Assembly: GCF_003289645.1 (NCBI RefSeq)
Contig: NZ_QLYX01000013.1
Span: 1 to 64,000, forward strand
Length of the DNA stretch: 64,000 bases
Reading direction: 5' to 3'
DNA from: Actinomadura craniellae
GTDB taxonomy: Bacteria; Actinomycetota; Actinomycetes; Streptosporangiales; Streptosporangiaceae
Each line of letters begins with the position of its first letter. Position 1 is the stretch's first letter. Under the pieces are notes generated by a model. It had not been told where the DNA came from and searched no databases. It saw nothing but the letters and a program-made list of their open reading frames with translations. The position numbers and the translations under genes are program-made. Below, in pieces: positions 27,449 to 36,196 of this stretch.

Positions 27449-28030
27449 TCAGGCGGTGCCGGCATCGTCCTGGGACGGGATGGCGCCGATGGCGCTGCCC
27501 CGTGCCGAGGAGGCGTGGATCTGCTCGATGCAGGCGGTGCGGAGAGCGTTTTCGAGTTCCTCTCTGCTACGGCCCCATGCCCATCCCCATTCGTCCCCCA
27601 TGCCGTAGATCTGACCGAGTGGCGGATCGGTGTAGAAATCCCACTCCGCTGAATCCGCGTCGGCGGCGAGGGCACCGACGGCGAGGGCTTCGACCGCGGT
27701 AATGGTGCGCGGGGCGCTGAGACGGCCGGTTAGGTGACGGCGGGCGAGGTCGGTGTAGACGATGTCGATCGCCGCAGGCAGATCGAGGACCCGGGCGTCG
27801 GTCTCGACGAGGACGTCGGGGAGCAGGTCCCGGACATCTCGGGAATCGGTGCCGTCGAGTCCGGCGAGCGTGCGCAGGGCCACGCCGTCCATGCCGTCGG
27901 CGAGCCATTGCGCGGCCCACCAGGGCACCCGGTCCGTGGCCAGCGGGAAATCGCAGACCCCCCAAGCCCGGACGAGTTCGGGTGAGGGGGTTTCGTCCGG
28001 TGCGTAGGTCACGGGGCAGTGTTTCCCCAC
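27449..28030 (-). CDS. Hypothetical actinomycete protein
   Basis: 193 residues, acidic, soluble, with many Trp (WWAAQWLADG, EWGWAWGRS). There is no signal peptide, membrane segment or recognised catalytic motif. The C-terminal part (WGRSREELENALRTACIEQI) is helical. The start is GTG 28030 or GTG 28012. Style and size recall uncharacterised immunity-like or SMI1-type proteins of actinomycetes, but I cannot name the family. It stands between NADAR and the SWIM/SNF2 pair on the same strand. Confidence 0.5.
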   Translation of the reverse strand: MGKHCPVTYAPDETPSPELVRAWGVCDFPLATDRVPWWAAQWLADGMDGVALRTLAGLDGTDSRDVRDLLPDVLVETDARVLDLPAAIDIVYTDLARRHLTGRLSAPRTITAVEALAVGALAADADSAEWDFYTDPPLGQIYGMGDEWGWAWGRSREELENALRTACIEQIHASSARGSAIGAIPSQDDAGTA

Positions 28031-28106
28031 GCCGCGGTTACGGTCAACCGGTATACGGCCGGCCTCCCCGCGCTGGTCAGCGCCCTGCGTCCCGCGGCCG
28101 GGCGGG

Positions 28107-28865
28107 TCATTCCTGCGGGGTGTCGGCGGCCTGGGTGAGGGCGGTGTAGGCGGGGGTGAGGAACTCGGTGAGGGGGCGGCGGCGGACCTTGACGGCGGGC
28201 GGGTCGAGCAGGCGGAGCAGCAGGTCGGGTGGGGCGGGGGGAGTGGGCGGGCGCTCGCGGAGCGCGGCCAGGCCGGGGCCGGGGGACCAGAAGCCGTCGG
28301 CGGTGAGCGGGAGATCCTCGACGGCGAGCGGGTCGGCCGTGGCGGAGGAGGCCCGGCGCAGGGCGGTGAGCAGTTGCTCGCGGGTGCGGCCGTTCCAGGC
28401 CAGGACCAGGAACGGGTCGTCGTCGAACGAGCCGGCCAGCAGGTAGAGCACCGCCGCCGCGTGCTCGCACGGATCGCCCCAGCCGGGGCAGTCGCACATC
28501 AGGTGTAGGTCGCGGGGCGAGCGGGGCAGCAGCGGGACACCGAACTCGGCGAAGACGTCGTCGATCTCGGGCGGGAACTCGCCCGCCAGCAGCCGGGCCC
28601 GGAACACCGCCCGCCCGGCCAGGGCCGCCTCGATCGCCCGCCAGTCGGCGCCGTCGATCGCGTCGATGCCGATCGCGACCCGGTACGGGTCGGGGCCGGA
28701 GCCCCGCACCCGCGCCGTCACCTCGTGCGGGCCGACCCGCAGGTCGAGCACCCGGCCCTCGCGGGCGCAGGAGAGACCCTGCCGCAGCCGCTCCACGTCG
28801 GGATAGGACTCGATCAGGGCGACGAACCGCCGCGTCCACCCCGGGGCCTGCTCGGAGTGCGACAT
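28107..28865 (-). CDS. SWIM zinc-finger protein partnered with SNF2 helicase
   Basis: 252 residues. The SWIM finger is MCDCPGWGDPCEHAAAVLYL (C-x-C-x6-C-x-H, about residue 125), a Zn2+-binding module for nucleic acid or protein contact. The N-terminal part (WTRRFVALIESYPDVERLRQ) and Pro-rich C-terminus are typical of actinobacterial SWIM proteins encoded with SNF2 ATPases. Its ATG overlaps the helicase stop by one base (TGATG, 28865), so translation is coupled and a complex with the helicase is likely. The pathway (chromatin or repair) is not known to me. Confidence 0.85.
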   Translation of the reverse strand: MSHSEQAPGWTRRFVALIESYPDVERLRQGLSCAREGRVLDLRVGPHEVTARVRGSGPDPYRVAIGIDAIDGADWRAIEAALAGRAVFRARLLAGEFPPEIDDVFAEFGVPLLPRSPRDLHLMCDCPGWGDPCEHAAAVLYLLAGSFDDDPFLVLAWNGRTREQLLTALRRASSATADPLAVEDLPLTADGFWSPGPGLAALRERPPTPPAPPDLLLRLLDPPAVKVRRRPLTEFLTPAYTALTQAADTPQE

Positions 28866-31855
28866 CAGGCGCTCACCGCCTCGGGGGACAGCCGCAGCAC
28901 GTCGCGCAGCTCGGCCACCGACAGCTCCGACAGCCACTCCTCGCCGGTGCCGACCACGCTGTCGGCCAGCGCCTTCTTGCGTTCGATCATGTCGTCCACC
29001 CGCTCCTCCAGGGTGCCCACGCAGACGAACTTGCGGACCTGGACGTCGCGGGTCTGCCCGATCCGGAAGGCCCGGTCGGTGGCCTGGTCCTCCACCGCCG
29101 GGTTCCACCAGCGGTCGAGGTGCACGACGTGGTTGGCGGCGGTCAGCGTGAGCCCGGTGCCGGCCGCCTTGAGCGACAGCAGGAACACCGCGGGCCCGGG
29201 GTCGGACTGGAACCACGCCACCATCTCGTCGCGCCGCTCCCGCGGGGTGCCGCCGTGCAGCCACAGCACCGGGCGGTCGAGCCGGGTCGCCAGGTACGGC
29301 TGGAGCATGGTGCCGAACTCCGCGTACTGGGTGAAGACCAGCGCCTTCTCGCCGCGCTCGGTGATCTCGGCGCAGATCTCCTCCAGCCGCTCCAGCTTGC
29401 CCGAGCGGCCGGGCAGCCGGGAGCCGTCCTTGAGCAGGTGGGCGGGGTGGTTGCAGACCTGCTTGAGCTTGGCCATGGTGGCGAGGATCAGCCCGCGCCG
29501 CTGCCGCTCGTCGCTCTCGGCGATCTGTTCCAGCATGTCGTCGACCGTGGCCTGGTAGAGCGAGGCCTGCTCGGTGGTCAGGTTGCAGTAGACCTTCATC
29601 TCCTGCTTCTCCGGCAGGTCGGAGATGATCGTTTTGTCGGTCTTGAGTCGGCGCAGCACGAACGGCCCGGTGGCCCGGCGGAGCGCGGCGGCGGCGGCCT
29701 CGTCGCCGTGCGCCTCGATCGGTATGGCGAACCGCTCCCGGAACGCCGGGCGCGGCCCGAGCAGCCCCGGGTTGGCGAACTCCATGATCGACCACAGCTC
29801 GGTGAGGTGGTTCTCCACCGGGGTGCCGGTCAGCGCGATCCGGGTGCGGGCCGGGATGCTCCGCACGGCCCGGGCCTGCCTGGTGCCGCTGTTCTTCAGC
29901 GCCTGCGCCTCGTCGCAGACCACCCGCCCCCACTCGACCCGGGCGAGCGTCTCGGCGTCCCGGGCGGCGGTGCCGTAGGTGGTCAGCACCAGGTCGCTGT
30001 CGGTCGCGGCCCGGACGAGGTCGTCGTCGCGGTGCCGGCCGCCGCCGTGGTGGACGTGCACCCGCAGCTTGGGGGTGAACCGGGCCGCCTCCCGCCGCCA
30101 GTTGCCCACCAGCGACATCGGCAGCACCGCCAGCGTGGGCCCGGCCGGGGAGCCACCGGTCCGCTCGTGCTCCAGCAGCGCCAGCACGGTGATCGTTTTT
30201 CCGAGGCCCATGTCGTCGGCGAGCAGCGCCCCCAGCCCCAGGCCGTCCATGAAGGACAGCCAGGCCAGCCCGCGCTCCTGGTAGGGGCGGAGCGTGGCCT
30301 CCACCCCGGGCGGGGCCGGGACGGGCACCAGCCGCCGGGCGGCGTCGCCGGACAGCAGGTCGCCGAGCGGCCCGTCGGCGGTGACCTCCACCAGCGGCAG
30401 CGCCACGCTCCCGGAGTGGATGACGGCCCGGACCGCCTGGCCGGCCGTCATGGTGCCATGCCTGCGCTGCTGGACGAAGTCGAGCGCGGCGGCCAGCCGC
30501 TCCTCGTCGAGCTCGACCCAGCGCCCGCGCAGCCGGACCAGCGGCGCCTTCAGCCGGGCGAGTTCGGCGAGCTCGCCCTCGTCGACCTCCTCGTCGCCGA
30601 CGGCCAGCGTCCAGCGGAACCGCACCAGGTCGCCCAGCCCGAACCCGGACGAGGCGGCCGAGCCGGAACTGGCCTCCTCGTCACCGCCGCGCAGGGCGAG
30701 CCGGATGCCCAGCCGGGCGGTGCCCGCCCAGGTCGGCAGCAGCACCCCGAACCCCGCGGCGGCCAGCAGCGGCGCCGTCCCGCGCAGGAACTCGGCCGCC
30801 CCCGCCGCGTCGGTGCGCAGCTCGGCCGGGGCCGGGTCGCGCAGCGCCTCGACCAGCCCGGGGAAGATCCGCAACGCCCGGCCCAGCCCCGCCAGCAGGG
30901 TCTCCTCGGCGTCCTCGACCGGCCCGGCCCGGCCCGCCCAGACCAGGGACGCGGGCACCAGCAGGCTCGGGTCGTCGGTGCCCTGCAACGCGAACTCGAT
31001 CCGCCACGGCCCCTTCGGCTCGGCCTCCGGCGGCTCGGTCAGCCGGAAGCACAGCCGCACCGGCCCGACCGGCCGGACCGCCGCCGCGGCCCACGCGTCG
31101 AGCTCGGCCGCCAGCTCCCGGGGGTCGTCACCGGGCTCCCGGGAGATCGCCGGATCGGGCCCGGCCAGCGCCGCCGCCCAGCGTTCGGCCAGCGGCAGCC
31201 GGTCGGGCGCCCGGCCGGTGCGGGACGGCAGCAGCGGGTGCGGGAGCACCCCCCGGACGGCGGTGTCGGCCAGCCCGGACAGCGCCTCGCGCAGCACCTC
31301 GCCGACCGGCCGCCCGGGGTCGGCGGCCCGGCAGGCGGGCGGCATCGCGCGGGCCAGCCGCCGGAACCGCTCGGGGTCGGTGAAGACCGGCCGCCAGCGC
31401 GCCGCCAGGTCGCCGTCCTCGCGGACCAGCGTGGGCAGCACCCGCCCCCGGGCGGTGAGGTCGAGCGCCTCGGCGGCCAGCAGCGCCAGGAACCGCAGGT
31501 CGGTGCCCGGCACCACGTCGGCGGCCCCCTCGGCCGCGCACAGCAGCGCCATCGCCGGGAACGGCTCCAGCACCAGCGCCGGCACCCGCCAGGAGACCAG
31601 CTCCGGCCGTCCCTCGGGAGCCACCGCCCCCAGCTCCGGCGAGGGCAGCGGGCGCCCGCCGGCGGACGGCAGCAGCACGTCCAGCGCGACGCGCCCCGCC
31701 CCGCGCACCAGCGGCTCGTAGGAGGTCCCGCCGAAGTCCCGGGTGGCGAACGGATGCCCGTCGCCCAGGTTGAGATCGGAGCCCTCCGCCCACACGCAGA
31801 GCGCCCCGCCGTACCAGAGCGCGTGCGCGACGAGCACGAAGGATCCCCCGAACAT
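28865..31855 (-). CDS. SNF2-family DEAD/DEAH-box helicase (SWI2/SNF2 ATPase)
   Basis: 996 residues. The N-terminal 480 residues are an SNF2-associated domain. The ATPase core follows: motif I DDMGLGKTITVLALLEHE, motif II DEAQALKN, motif III LTGTPVENHLTELWS, motif V/VI KAAGTGLTLTAANHVVHLD and DQATDRAFRIGQ. These are canonical for the bacterial SNF2 family, which translocates on double-stranded DNA or displaces bound proteins. There is no signal or membrane segment. ATG 31855 lacks a strong ribosome binding site. It forms an operon with the SWIM gene downstream. Confidence 0.93.
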   Translation of the reverse strand: MFGGSFVLVAHALWYGGALCVWAEGSDLNLGDGHPFATRDFGGTSYEPLVRGAGRVALDVLLPSAGGRPLPSPELGAVAPEGRPELVSWRVPALVLEPFPAMALLCAAEGAADVVPGTDLRFLALLAAEALDLTARGRVLPTLVREDGDLAARWRPVFTDPERFRRLARAMPPACRAADPGRPVGEVLREALSGLADTAVRGVLPHPLLPSRTGRAPDRLPLAERWAAALAGPDPAISREPGDDPRELAAELDAWAAAAVRPVGPVRLCFRLTEPPEAEPKGPWRIEFALQGTDDPSLLVPASLVWAGRAGPVEDAEETLLAGLGRALRIFPGLVEALRDPAPAELRTDAAGAAEFLRGTAPLLAAAGFGVLLPTWAGTARLGIRLALRGGDEEASSGSAASSGFGLGDLVRFRWTLAVGDEEVDEGELAELARLKAPLVRLRGRWVELDEERLAAALDFVQQRRHGTMTAGQAVRAVIHSGSVALPLVEVTADGPLGDLLSGDAARRLVPVPAPPGVEATLRPYQERGLAWLSFMDGLGLGALLADDMGLGKTITVLALLEHERTGGSPAGPTLAVLPMSLVGNWRREAARFTPKLRVHVHHGGGRHRDDDLVRAATDSDLVLTTYGTAARDAETLARVEWGRVVCDEAQALKNSGTRQARAVRSIPARTRIALTGTPVENHLTELWSIMEFANPGLLGPRPAFRERFAIPIEAHGDEAAAAALRRATGPFVLRRLKTDKTIISDLPEKQEMKVYCNLTTEQASLYQATVDDMLEQIAESDERQRRGLILATMAKLKQVCNHPAHLLKDGSRLPGRSGKLERLEEICAEITERGEKALVFTQYAEFGTMLQPYLATRLDRPVLWLHGGTPRERRDEMVAWFQSDPGPAVFLLSLKAAGTGLTLTAANHVVHLDRWWNPAVEDQATDRAFRIGQTRDVQVRKFVCVGTLEERVDDMIERKKALADSVVGTGEEWLSELSVAELRDVLRLSPEAVSA

Positions 31856-31940
31856 TTCGACGAAACGGCCGCTCAGAACCTACCAACGGCACCCGGCATC
31901 CGGCCTACGCTCGGAAGTAGCCGCCCTGCAGGAGGAGAAG

Positions 31941-32543
31941 ATGAGCGTCGCGTACGAGCCCCTCCAGGGCTGGGGGCCGTACACCATCGAGGACCTGCAC
32001 GAGGCACCCGAGGACGGCAAGGGTTTCGAGCTCTGGAACGGTTGGCTGATCGAGAAGAAGGCGTTTTCCGTCCGGCACAACGCGGTCTCCTCAGCGTTGC
32101 GCGAGGTCTTCATCGCGGCCGCACGACAAGCGGGCGCCGACGTGTTCGTGGATGGGAGCGAGTACGAGTTCGCCGTCTCCTCGGGCGTTCGGAAGCCCGA
32201 TGTCTTCGTCATCGACACGGATGCCATCCACGCGGCCTGCGCGGCGGACGAGATCCTGCTGGACCCCGCGGACACGCTCCTGGTCGCGGAAGTGGTCTCT
32301 CGGCACAGCGGCAGCGAGGCCCACGACCGGGTGGTGAAGCGCGCCGAGTACGCCCGGAGCGGGGTGCCCCGGTACTGGATCGTGGATTTCCGGCCGGTGC
32401 CCCGGATCGAGGTGCTCGAACGCAACGAAAAGGGCGTCTACGAGACCACTCAGATAGCGGTCGACGACCAGGCGCTGACGGTCACCGAACCGTTCGAGAT
32501 CACCGTCGTCCCGGCCGATCTGCTGGGCCTGGGCGGGCGGTAG
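31941..32543 (+). CDS. Uma2-family protein (PD-(D/E)xK restriction endonuclease-like)
   Basis: 200 residues. The nuclease-like core shows VRKPDVFVIDTD and TLLVAEVVS, the P-D and E-x-V elements of the Uma2/DUF820 fold, with a Lys in VVKRAEYARSGVPRYWIVD. GGAGGAGA stands just before ATG 31941, so the start is secure. Uma2 genes are abundant in actinobacteria and cyanobacteria and their biological function is still unsettled. It is convergent with a second Uma2 gene 12 nt away, and upstream it faces the helicase gene. Confidence 0.88.
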   Translation: MSVAYEPLQGWGPYTIEDLHEAPEDGKGFELWNGWLIEKKAFSVRHNAVSSALREVFIAAARQAGADVFVDGSEYEFAVSSGVRKPDVFVIDTDAIHAACAADEILLDPADTLLVAEVVSRHSGSEAHDRVVKRAEYARSGVPRYWIVDFRPVPRIEVLERNEKGVYETTQIAVDDQALTVTEPFEITVVPADLLGLGGR

Positions 32544-32555
32544 CGAGCCGCCGGA

Positions 32556-33122
32556 TCAGTCCAGCAGGCTCTGGACGTCGATCTCCAGAGGGAAGGGCGT
32601 CTCGGTCTTCAGCAGGGTGCGGTACTCGCCGGTCTGCTCGTAGCGCCGGGAGCTGGGCGTGATCTGGTGGGTGAGGATCACCAGTTCGCCGTTCTCGTCC
32701 ATCTCGACCCGCCAGAAGTGCGGGATTCCCGCGTGGGCGTACTGCGCGGGCTTGTCGATCCGGTCGGTGATGATCGAGCCGGGCGACATGACCTCGATCG
32801 CGAGGAGCACCTCGGTGACGGGGATCGGCACCCGGGTGCGCGGGACGGACGCGCTGTAGACGATGACGTCGGGCTTGCGGTCGTGCAGCGGTACCTCGTG
32901 CATGCGCACGTCGGTCTCCGTGGTCACCTGCCACTCGGCGGGGCACTGTGACTTGATGGCCCGTCGCAGCTCCGAAGTGACATCGTTGTGCAGCGGAGTC
33001 GGCGAGGGGCTCACCAGGACTCTCCCGTCCACGATCTCGATACGCCGGCAGACCTCTTCCGGCAGGTTCGCGTACTCCTCGGCGGTGATCTCCGAGAGCA
33101 TCCAGTCGGGAAGCGCTGTCAT
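32556..33122 (-). CDS. Uma2-family protein (PD-(D/E)xK restriction endonuclease-like)
   Basis: 188 residues, paralogous in fold to its convergent neighbour. Core motifs are HDRKPDVIVYSAS, LLAIEVMSPGS and ITDRIDKPAQYAHAGIPHFW. The N-terminus (LSEITAEEYANLPEEVCRRI) is the standard Uma2 opening. GGAGAGGTG precedes ATG 33122 by 8 nt. The two proteins differ enough in sequence that a recent tandem duplication is unlikely. No methyltransferase or other restriction partner lies nearby. Confidence 0.88.
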   Translation of the reverse strand: MTALPDWMLSEITAEEYANLPEEVCRRIEIVDGRVLVSPSPTPLHNDVTSELRRAIKSQCPAEWQVTTETDVRMHEVPLHDRKPDVIVYSASVPRTRVPIPVTEVLLAIEVMSPGSIITDRIDKPAQYAHAGIPHFWRVEMDENGELVILTHQITPSSRRYEQTGEYRTLLKTETPFPLEIDVQSLLD

Positions 33123-33322
33123 CGCGGTGCACCTCTCCAGGAACCTGACCGGGCGGCCGTCCGCTACGGAGCCCTTGGTCCGATGATACGGCCGGGCTGC
33201 ATCGGACGGTCGGTGTCCGTTTCGCTCCGAAGCGTAGCGGCCGGTGGGTCGGGGTGCGGGGGTTTCGGCCGTGATCGTGCCCGTTAGTGTCAGCGGGAGA
33301 GGCAGTCGATCGAGGAGGCGTC

Positions 33323-34102
33323 GTGGGCGAGTTCGTGCGGGTCGAGGTCGGGGACGGGGTCGGGACGATCCGGCTGGACCGGCCGAAGATGAACGCGCTG
33401 AACGCCCAGGTGCAGCGGGAGCTGATCGAGGCGGCCACGGTGGTCACCGGCGACGCGGACGTGCGCGCCGTGATCGTGTACGGCGGCGAGCGGGTGTTCG
33501 CGGCCGGGGCCGACATCAAAGAGATGGCGGACATGTCGTATGCCGAGATGTCCGCGCACTCGACCCTGCTCCAGGAGTTCACCACCGCGCTGGCCGCCAT
33601 CCCCAAGCCGGTGATCGCCGCGATCACCGGTTACGCCCTGGGCGGCGGGCTGGAGGTGGCGCTGGCCGCCGACTTCCGGGTGGCGGGCGAGGGCGCCAAG
33701 GTGGGGCAGCCGGAGATCAAGCTCGGCATCATCCCGGGCGCGGGCGGCACCCAGCGGCTCGCCCGGCTGGTCGGCCCGGCGCGCGCCAAGGACCTGATCT
33801 TCTCCGGCCGGCACGTCGGGTCCGCCGAGGCGTTGTCGATCGGCCTGGTCGACCGGGTCGTCCCGGACGCCGAGGTCTACACCGCCGCCCGCGCCTGGGC
33901 CGCGGAGTTCACCGCCGGGCCGGCGCTCGCGCTGCGCGCCGCCAAGCAGGCCGTCAACGCCGGCCTGGAGGTCGATCTCGCCACCGGGCTGGAGATCGAG
34001 CGGGTGCAGTTCGCCGCGCTGTTCGCGACCGAGGACCAGAAGACGGGCATGCGGAGCTTCGTCGAGGAGGGCCCCGGGAAGGCGAAGTTCGCCGGCCGGT
34101 GA
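33323..34102 (+). CDS. Enoyl-CoA hydratase/isomerase family protein (crotonase)
   Basis: 259 residues. The oxyanion-hole segments are FAAGADIKEM and ALGGGLEVALAADFRVA; the catalytic Glu pair is in GQPEIKLGIIPGAGGTQRL, where the second Glu position is I-I-P-G-A-G-G. This suits the 2-trans-enoyl-CoA hydratase subgroup of beta-oxidation. The start is GTG 33323 with GAGGAGG 6 nt upstream. The C-terminal helix (GMRSFVEEGPGKAKFAGR) is complete. An SDR follows 30 nt later and may be cotranscribed. Confidence 0.92.
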   Translation: MGEFVRVEVGDGVGTIRLDRPKMNALNAQVQRELIEAATVVTGDADVRAVIVYGGERVFAAGADIKEMADMSYAEMSAHSTLLQEFTTALAAIPKPVIAAITGYALGGGLEVALAADFRVAGEGAKVGQPEIKLGIIPGAGGTQRLARLVGPARAKDLIFSGRHVGSAEALSIGLVDRVVPDAEVYTAARAWAAEFTAGPALALRAAKQAVNAGLEVDLATGLEIERVQFAALFATEDQKTGMRSFVEEGPGKAKFAGR

Positions 34103-34132
34103 TGTGGACGACTTGTCAGTAACATCCCGCGC

Positions 34133-34915
34133 ATGCGACGACATGCGTACCGGCGCGCCCTGGTGACGGGCGCGTCCAGCGGCATCGGCGAGGCCTTCGC
34201 GCGGCTGCTGGCCCGCCGCGGCACCGACCTCGTGGTGGTGGCCCGGCGGGCCGACCTGCTGGCCGATCTCGCGGCCGGCCTGCGCGCCCGGGACGGGGTC
34301 TCGGTCCAGGTGCTGCCCGCGGACCTGACCGACCCGGCCGGGCGCGGCGCGGTGGAGGACCTGCTGCGCGCCGAGCCCGTGGACCTGCTCGTCAACAACG
34401 CCGGCTACGGCGCGTTCGGCGGCTTCGCCGAGATCTCCCTGGACGACCAGCTCAAGGAGGTTGAGCTCAACGTGGTGGCGCTGATGCGGCTGGCCCACGC
34501 CGCGCTGCCCGCGATGCTCGACCAGGGCCGGGGCGGCGTCCTCAACGTGGCCTCCATGGCGGGGTTCGTGCCCTCGCCGGGCAGCGCCGTCTACGGGGCG
34601 ACCAAGGCGTACGTGACCGCCTTCTCCGAGAGCCTGCACGCCGAGGTGGCCGGCCGCGGCGTGCACGTGACCGCGCTCTGCCCGGGCTTCACCCGTACCG
34701 ATGAGACGGTGGGCGCGAACCTGCTGTGGCTGCGCCGGGCCGATGTCGCGCGGGCGGGCCTGGACGCGGTGGCGCGGGGCCGGGCGCTGTGCGTTCCCGG
34801 AGCCCAGTACCGGACGGCGCTGCCGGCGTTGAAGCTGGTCCCGCGGCCGGTGCTGCGGGCGGCGGTGCAACGCATGTGGGGCCGCGCGGTGGCCACGCAT
34901 GCCGACAAACATTGA
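34133..34915 (+). CDS. Short-chain dehydrogenase/reductase (SDR, DltE-like)
   Basis: 260 residues. The NAD(P)-binding motif T-G-x3-G-I-G is TGASSGIGEAF, followed by VVVARRADLL; the structural NNAG motif is LVNNAGYGAFGGF, and the active site Tyr-x3-Lys is SAVYGATKAYVTAFSE. The Ser of the catalytic triad is in ASMAGFVPSPGS. The Arg-Arg after the first strand favours NADPH. The C-terminal region (YRTALPALKLVPRPVLRAAV) is typical of fatty/acyl SDRs of the cd05233-type used for lipids. It lies between an enoyl-CoA hydratase and an acyl-ACP desaturase, so a lipid substrate is a reasonable inference. Confidence 0.9.
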   Translation: MRRHAYRRALVTGASSGIGEAFARLLARRGTDLVVVARRADLLADLAAGLRARDGVSVQVLPADLTDPAGRGAVEDLLRAEPVDLLVNNAGYGAFGGFAEISLDDQLKEVELNVVALMRLAHAALPAMLDQGRGGVLNVASMAGFVPSPGSAVYGATKAYVTAFSESLHAEVAGRGVHVTALCPGFTRTDETVGANLLWLRRADVARAGLDAVARGRALCVPGAQYRTALPALKLVPRPVLRAAVQRMWGRAVATHADKH

Positions 34916-34940
34916 GCCGCGAGTTTTGTGGTCCCCGCCA

Positions 34941-34972
34941 TTGGACGCTTTACCTACGGAGCCGTAAGTTAC
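34941..34972 (+). promoter_or_regulatory. Promoter with overlapping palindromic operator of the desaturase gene
   Basis: A -35-like TTGGAC (34941-34946) and -10-like TAAGTT (34965-34970) are separated by 18 nt. The 18-bp near-palindrome ACCTACGGAGCCGTAAGT (34952-34969, 7 of 9 pairs matched) overlies the spacer and -10. TACGG-x2-CCGTA dyads are known TetR-type sites in actinomycete lipid genes, so a repressor blocking the promoter is likely, but no such regulator is encoded nearby. Confidence 0.5.
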
Positions 34973-35010
34973 TGTCCCGAAAGTTGTAATGTCTGCACGA
35001 GGGGTCCGAC

Positions 35011-35955
35011 ATGTCGTCCTCCGCACCGAAGGACCAGATCGCACTGCTCCGGGAGCTGGAGCCGGTGGTGGAGCAGGAGCTCAACCGGCACCTCTCCATG
35101 GCCAAGGAGTGGTTCCCCCACCAGTACGTGCCGTGGAGCCAGGGCCGCGACTTCGACGGCCCCATGGACGGCGAGGCCTGGGACGTCGAGCAGTCCAAGG
35201 TGACCCCGGAGGCCCGCGAGGCCCTGCTGGTCAACCTGCTCACCGAGGACAACCTGCCCGGCTACCACCGGGTGATCGGCACCGTCTTCAACATGGACGG
35301 CCCCTGGGGCACCTGGGTCAACCAGTGGACCGCCGAGGAGAACCGGCACGGCATCGTCATGCGCGACTACGTCACGGTGACCCGGGCGATCGACCCGGTG
35401 CTGCTGGAGCGCGCCCGCATGCAGCACATGAAGATCGGTTACGCGGCCGACCACGGCGACAAGATGCTGCACGGCATCGCCTACGTCTCGTTCCAGGAGC
35501 TGGCCACCCGGGTCTCCCACCGCAACACCGGCAAGGCCTCGGGCGACCCGCTGTGCGACCAGATGCTCGCCCGGATCGCGGCCGACGAGAACCTGCACAT
35601 GATCTTCTACCGCAACCTGCTCGACGCGGCCTTCAAGGTCGACCCCGACGGGACCATGCGGGCCGTCACCGACGTGGTGAAGAACTTCCAGATGCCCGGC
35701 TACACCATCGACGGGTTCCTCCGGAAGTCGGTCATCATCGCCAACGCCGGCATCTACGACCTGCGGCTGCACCACGACGACGTGCTCGCCCCGATCCTGC
35801 GCAAGTGGGACGTCTGGAACATGGCGGGTCTCGGCGGCGACGGCGAGAAGGCTCGCGAGGAGCTGGCCGAGTTCATGGAGCAGCTCGACCAGGCCGCGAC
35901 CAAGTTCACCACCCGCCGCGAGGAGCGCCGCGCCCGGCAGGCCGCCCGCGGCTGA
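35011..35955 (+). CDS. Acyl-[acyl-carrier-protein] desaturase (stearoyl-ACP desaturase-like, DesA)
   Basis: 314 residues of the soluble ferritin-like di-iron desaturase family; it introduces a double bond into ACP-bound fatty acids using O2 and reduced ferredoxin. Iron ligands: EENRHG at about residue 109 and DENLH at about 192, each the E/D-E-x2-H element; two further ligands are expected in ELLNRHLSMAKEW-type helix 1 and DHGDKMLHG. All helices are present and there is no transit peptide, as expected in bacteria. The C-terminus is Arg-rich (TRREERRARQAARG). It has its own promoter-operator upstream and a hairpin terminator downstream, so it is monocistronic. Confidence 0.93.
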   Translation: MSSSAPKDQIALLRELEPVVEQELNRHLSMAKEWFPHQYVPWSQGRDFDGPMDGEAWDVEQSKVTPEAREALLVNLLTEDNLPGYHRVIGTVFNMDGPWGTWVNQWTAEENRHGIVMRDYVTVTRAIDPVLLERARMQHMKIGYAADHGDKMLHGIAYVSFQELATRVSHRNTGKASGDPLCDQMLARIAADENLHMIFYRNLLDAAFKVDPDGTMRAVTDVVKNFQMPGYTIDGFLRKSVIIANAGIYDLRLHHDDVLAPILRKWDVWNMAGLGGDGEKAREELAEFMEQLDQAATKFTTRREERRARQAARG

Positions 35956-35970
35956 CCTGCGCCGACTTGT

Positions 35971-36012
35971 GATGATCTTGCGCGGATCCCTGGCGATCTG
36001 TGCAAGATCATC
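35971..36012 (+). terminator. Hairpin terminator of the desaturase gene
   Basis: Arms GATGATCTTGCGCGGATC (35971-35988) and GATCTGTGCAAGATCATC (35995-36012) pair throughout with two G-T/A-C style wobble positions and a 6-nt loop. It begins 15 nt after the TGA. There is no T-run except the loosely T-rich CATTTC after it. The outer GATGATC resembles other intergenic palindromes in the window. Confidence 0.7.
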
Positions 36013-36023
36013 GCATTTCGGTG

Positions 36024-36049
36024 GGAACCTCCGCGTTCCTTCCACCGTC
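36024..36049 (+). promoter_or_regulatory. Putative ECF-type promoter before the kinase genes
   Basis: GGAAC at 36024-36028 and CGTC at 36046-36049 are separated by 17 nt, close to the GGAAC-N16-18-CGTC pattern of SigE-type ECF promoters. They lie about 150 nt before the first kinase start. The match is short, so it is suggestive only. Confidence 0.35.
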
Positions 36050-36196
36050 CTAGAGACCGGAGCCGCAGGCGGATCTTGACGGGGACGGGAGCATGGCGCG
36101 AGCCGACCGACCGCAGAAGTGCCCACCACGCCCGTTCAGCGGGATGTTCCGAGCCCTCGGGCCGGGCGCCCCCGCGGGGGTAAGGTTGCGGCAGCG

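Noticed and set aside
28107-31855. Defence island based on the SNF2 helicase
   Set aside because: The SNF2-SWIM pair is a common actinomycete housekeeping pairing and no nuclease, PLD or DISARM-type gene accompanies it.
29120-32662. Plus-strand open frame of 1,180 codons
   Set aside because: It is antisense to the SNF2 helicase, whose motifs are intact, and its own translation is G/R/Q/P-rich without motifs.
31941-33122. Restriction-modification system around the Uma2 genes
   Set aside because: No methyltransferase, specificity subunit or helicase partner lies adjacent other than the SNF2/SWIM pair, which is a separate operon in the opposite direction.
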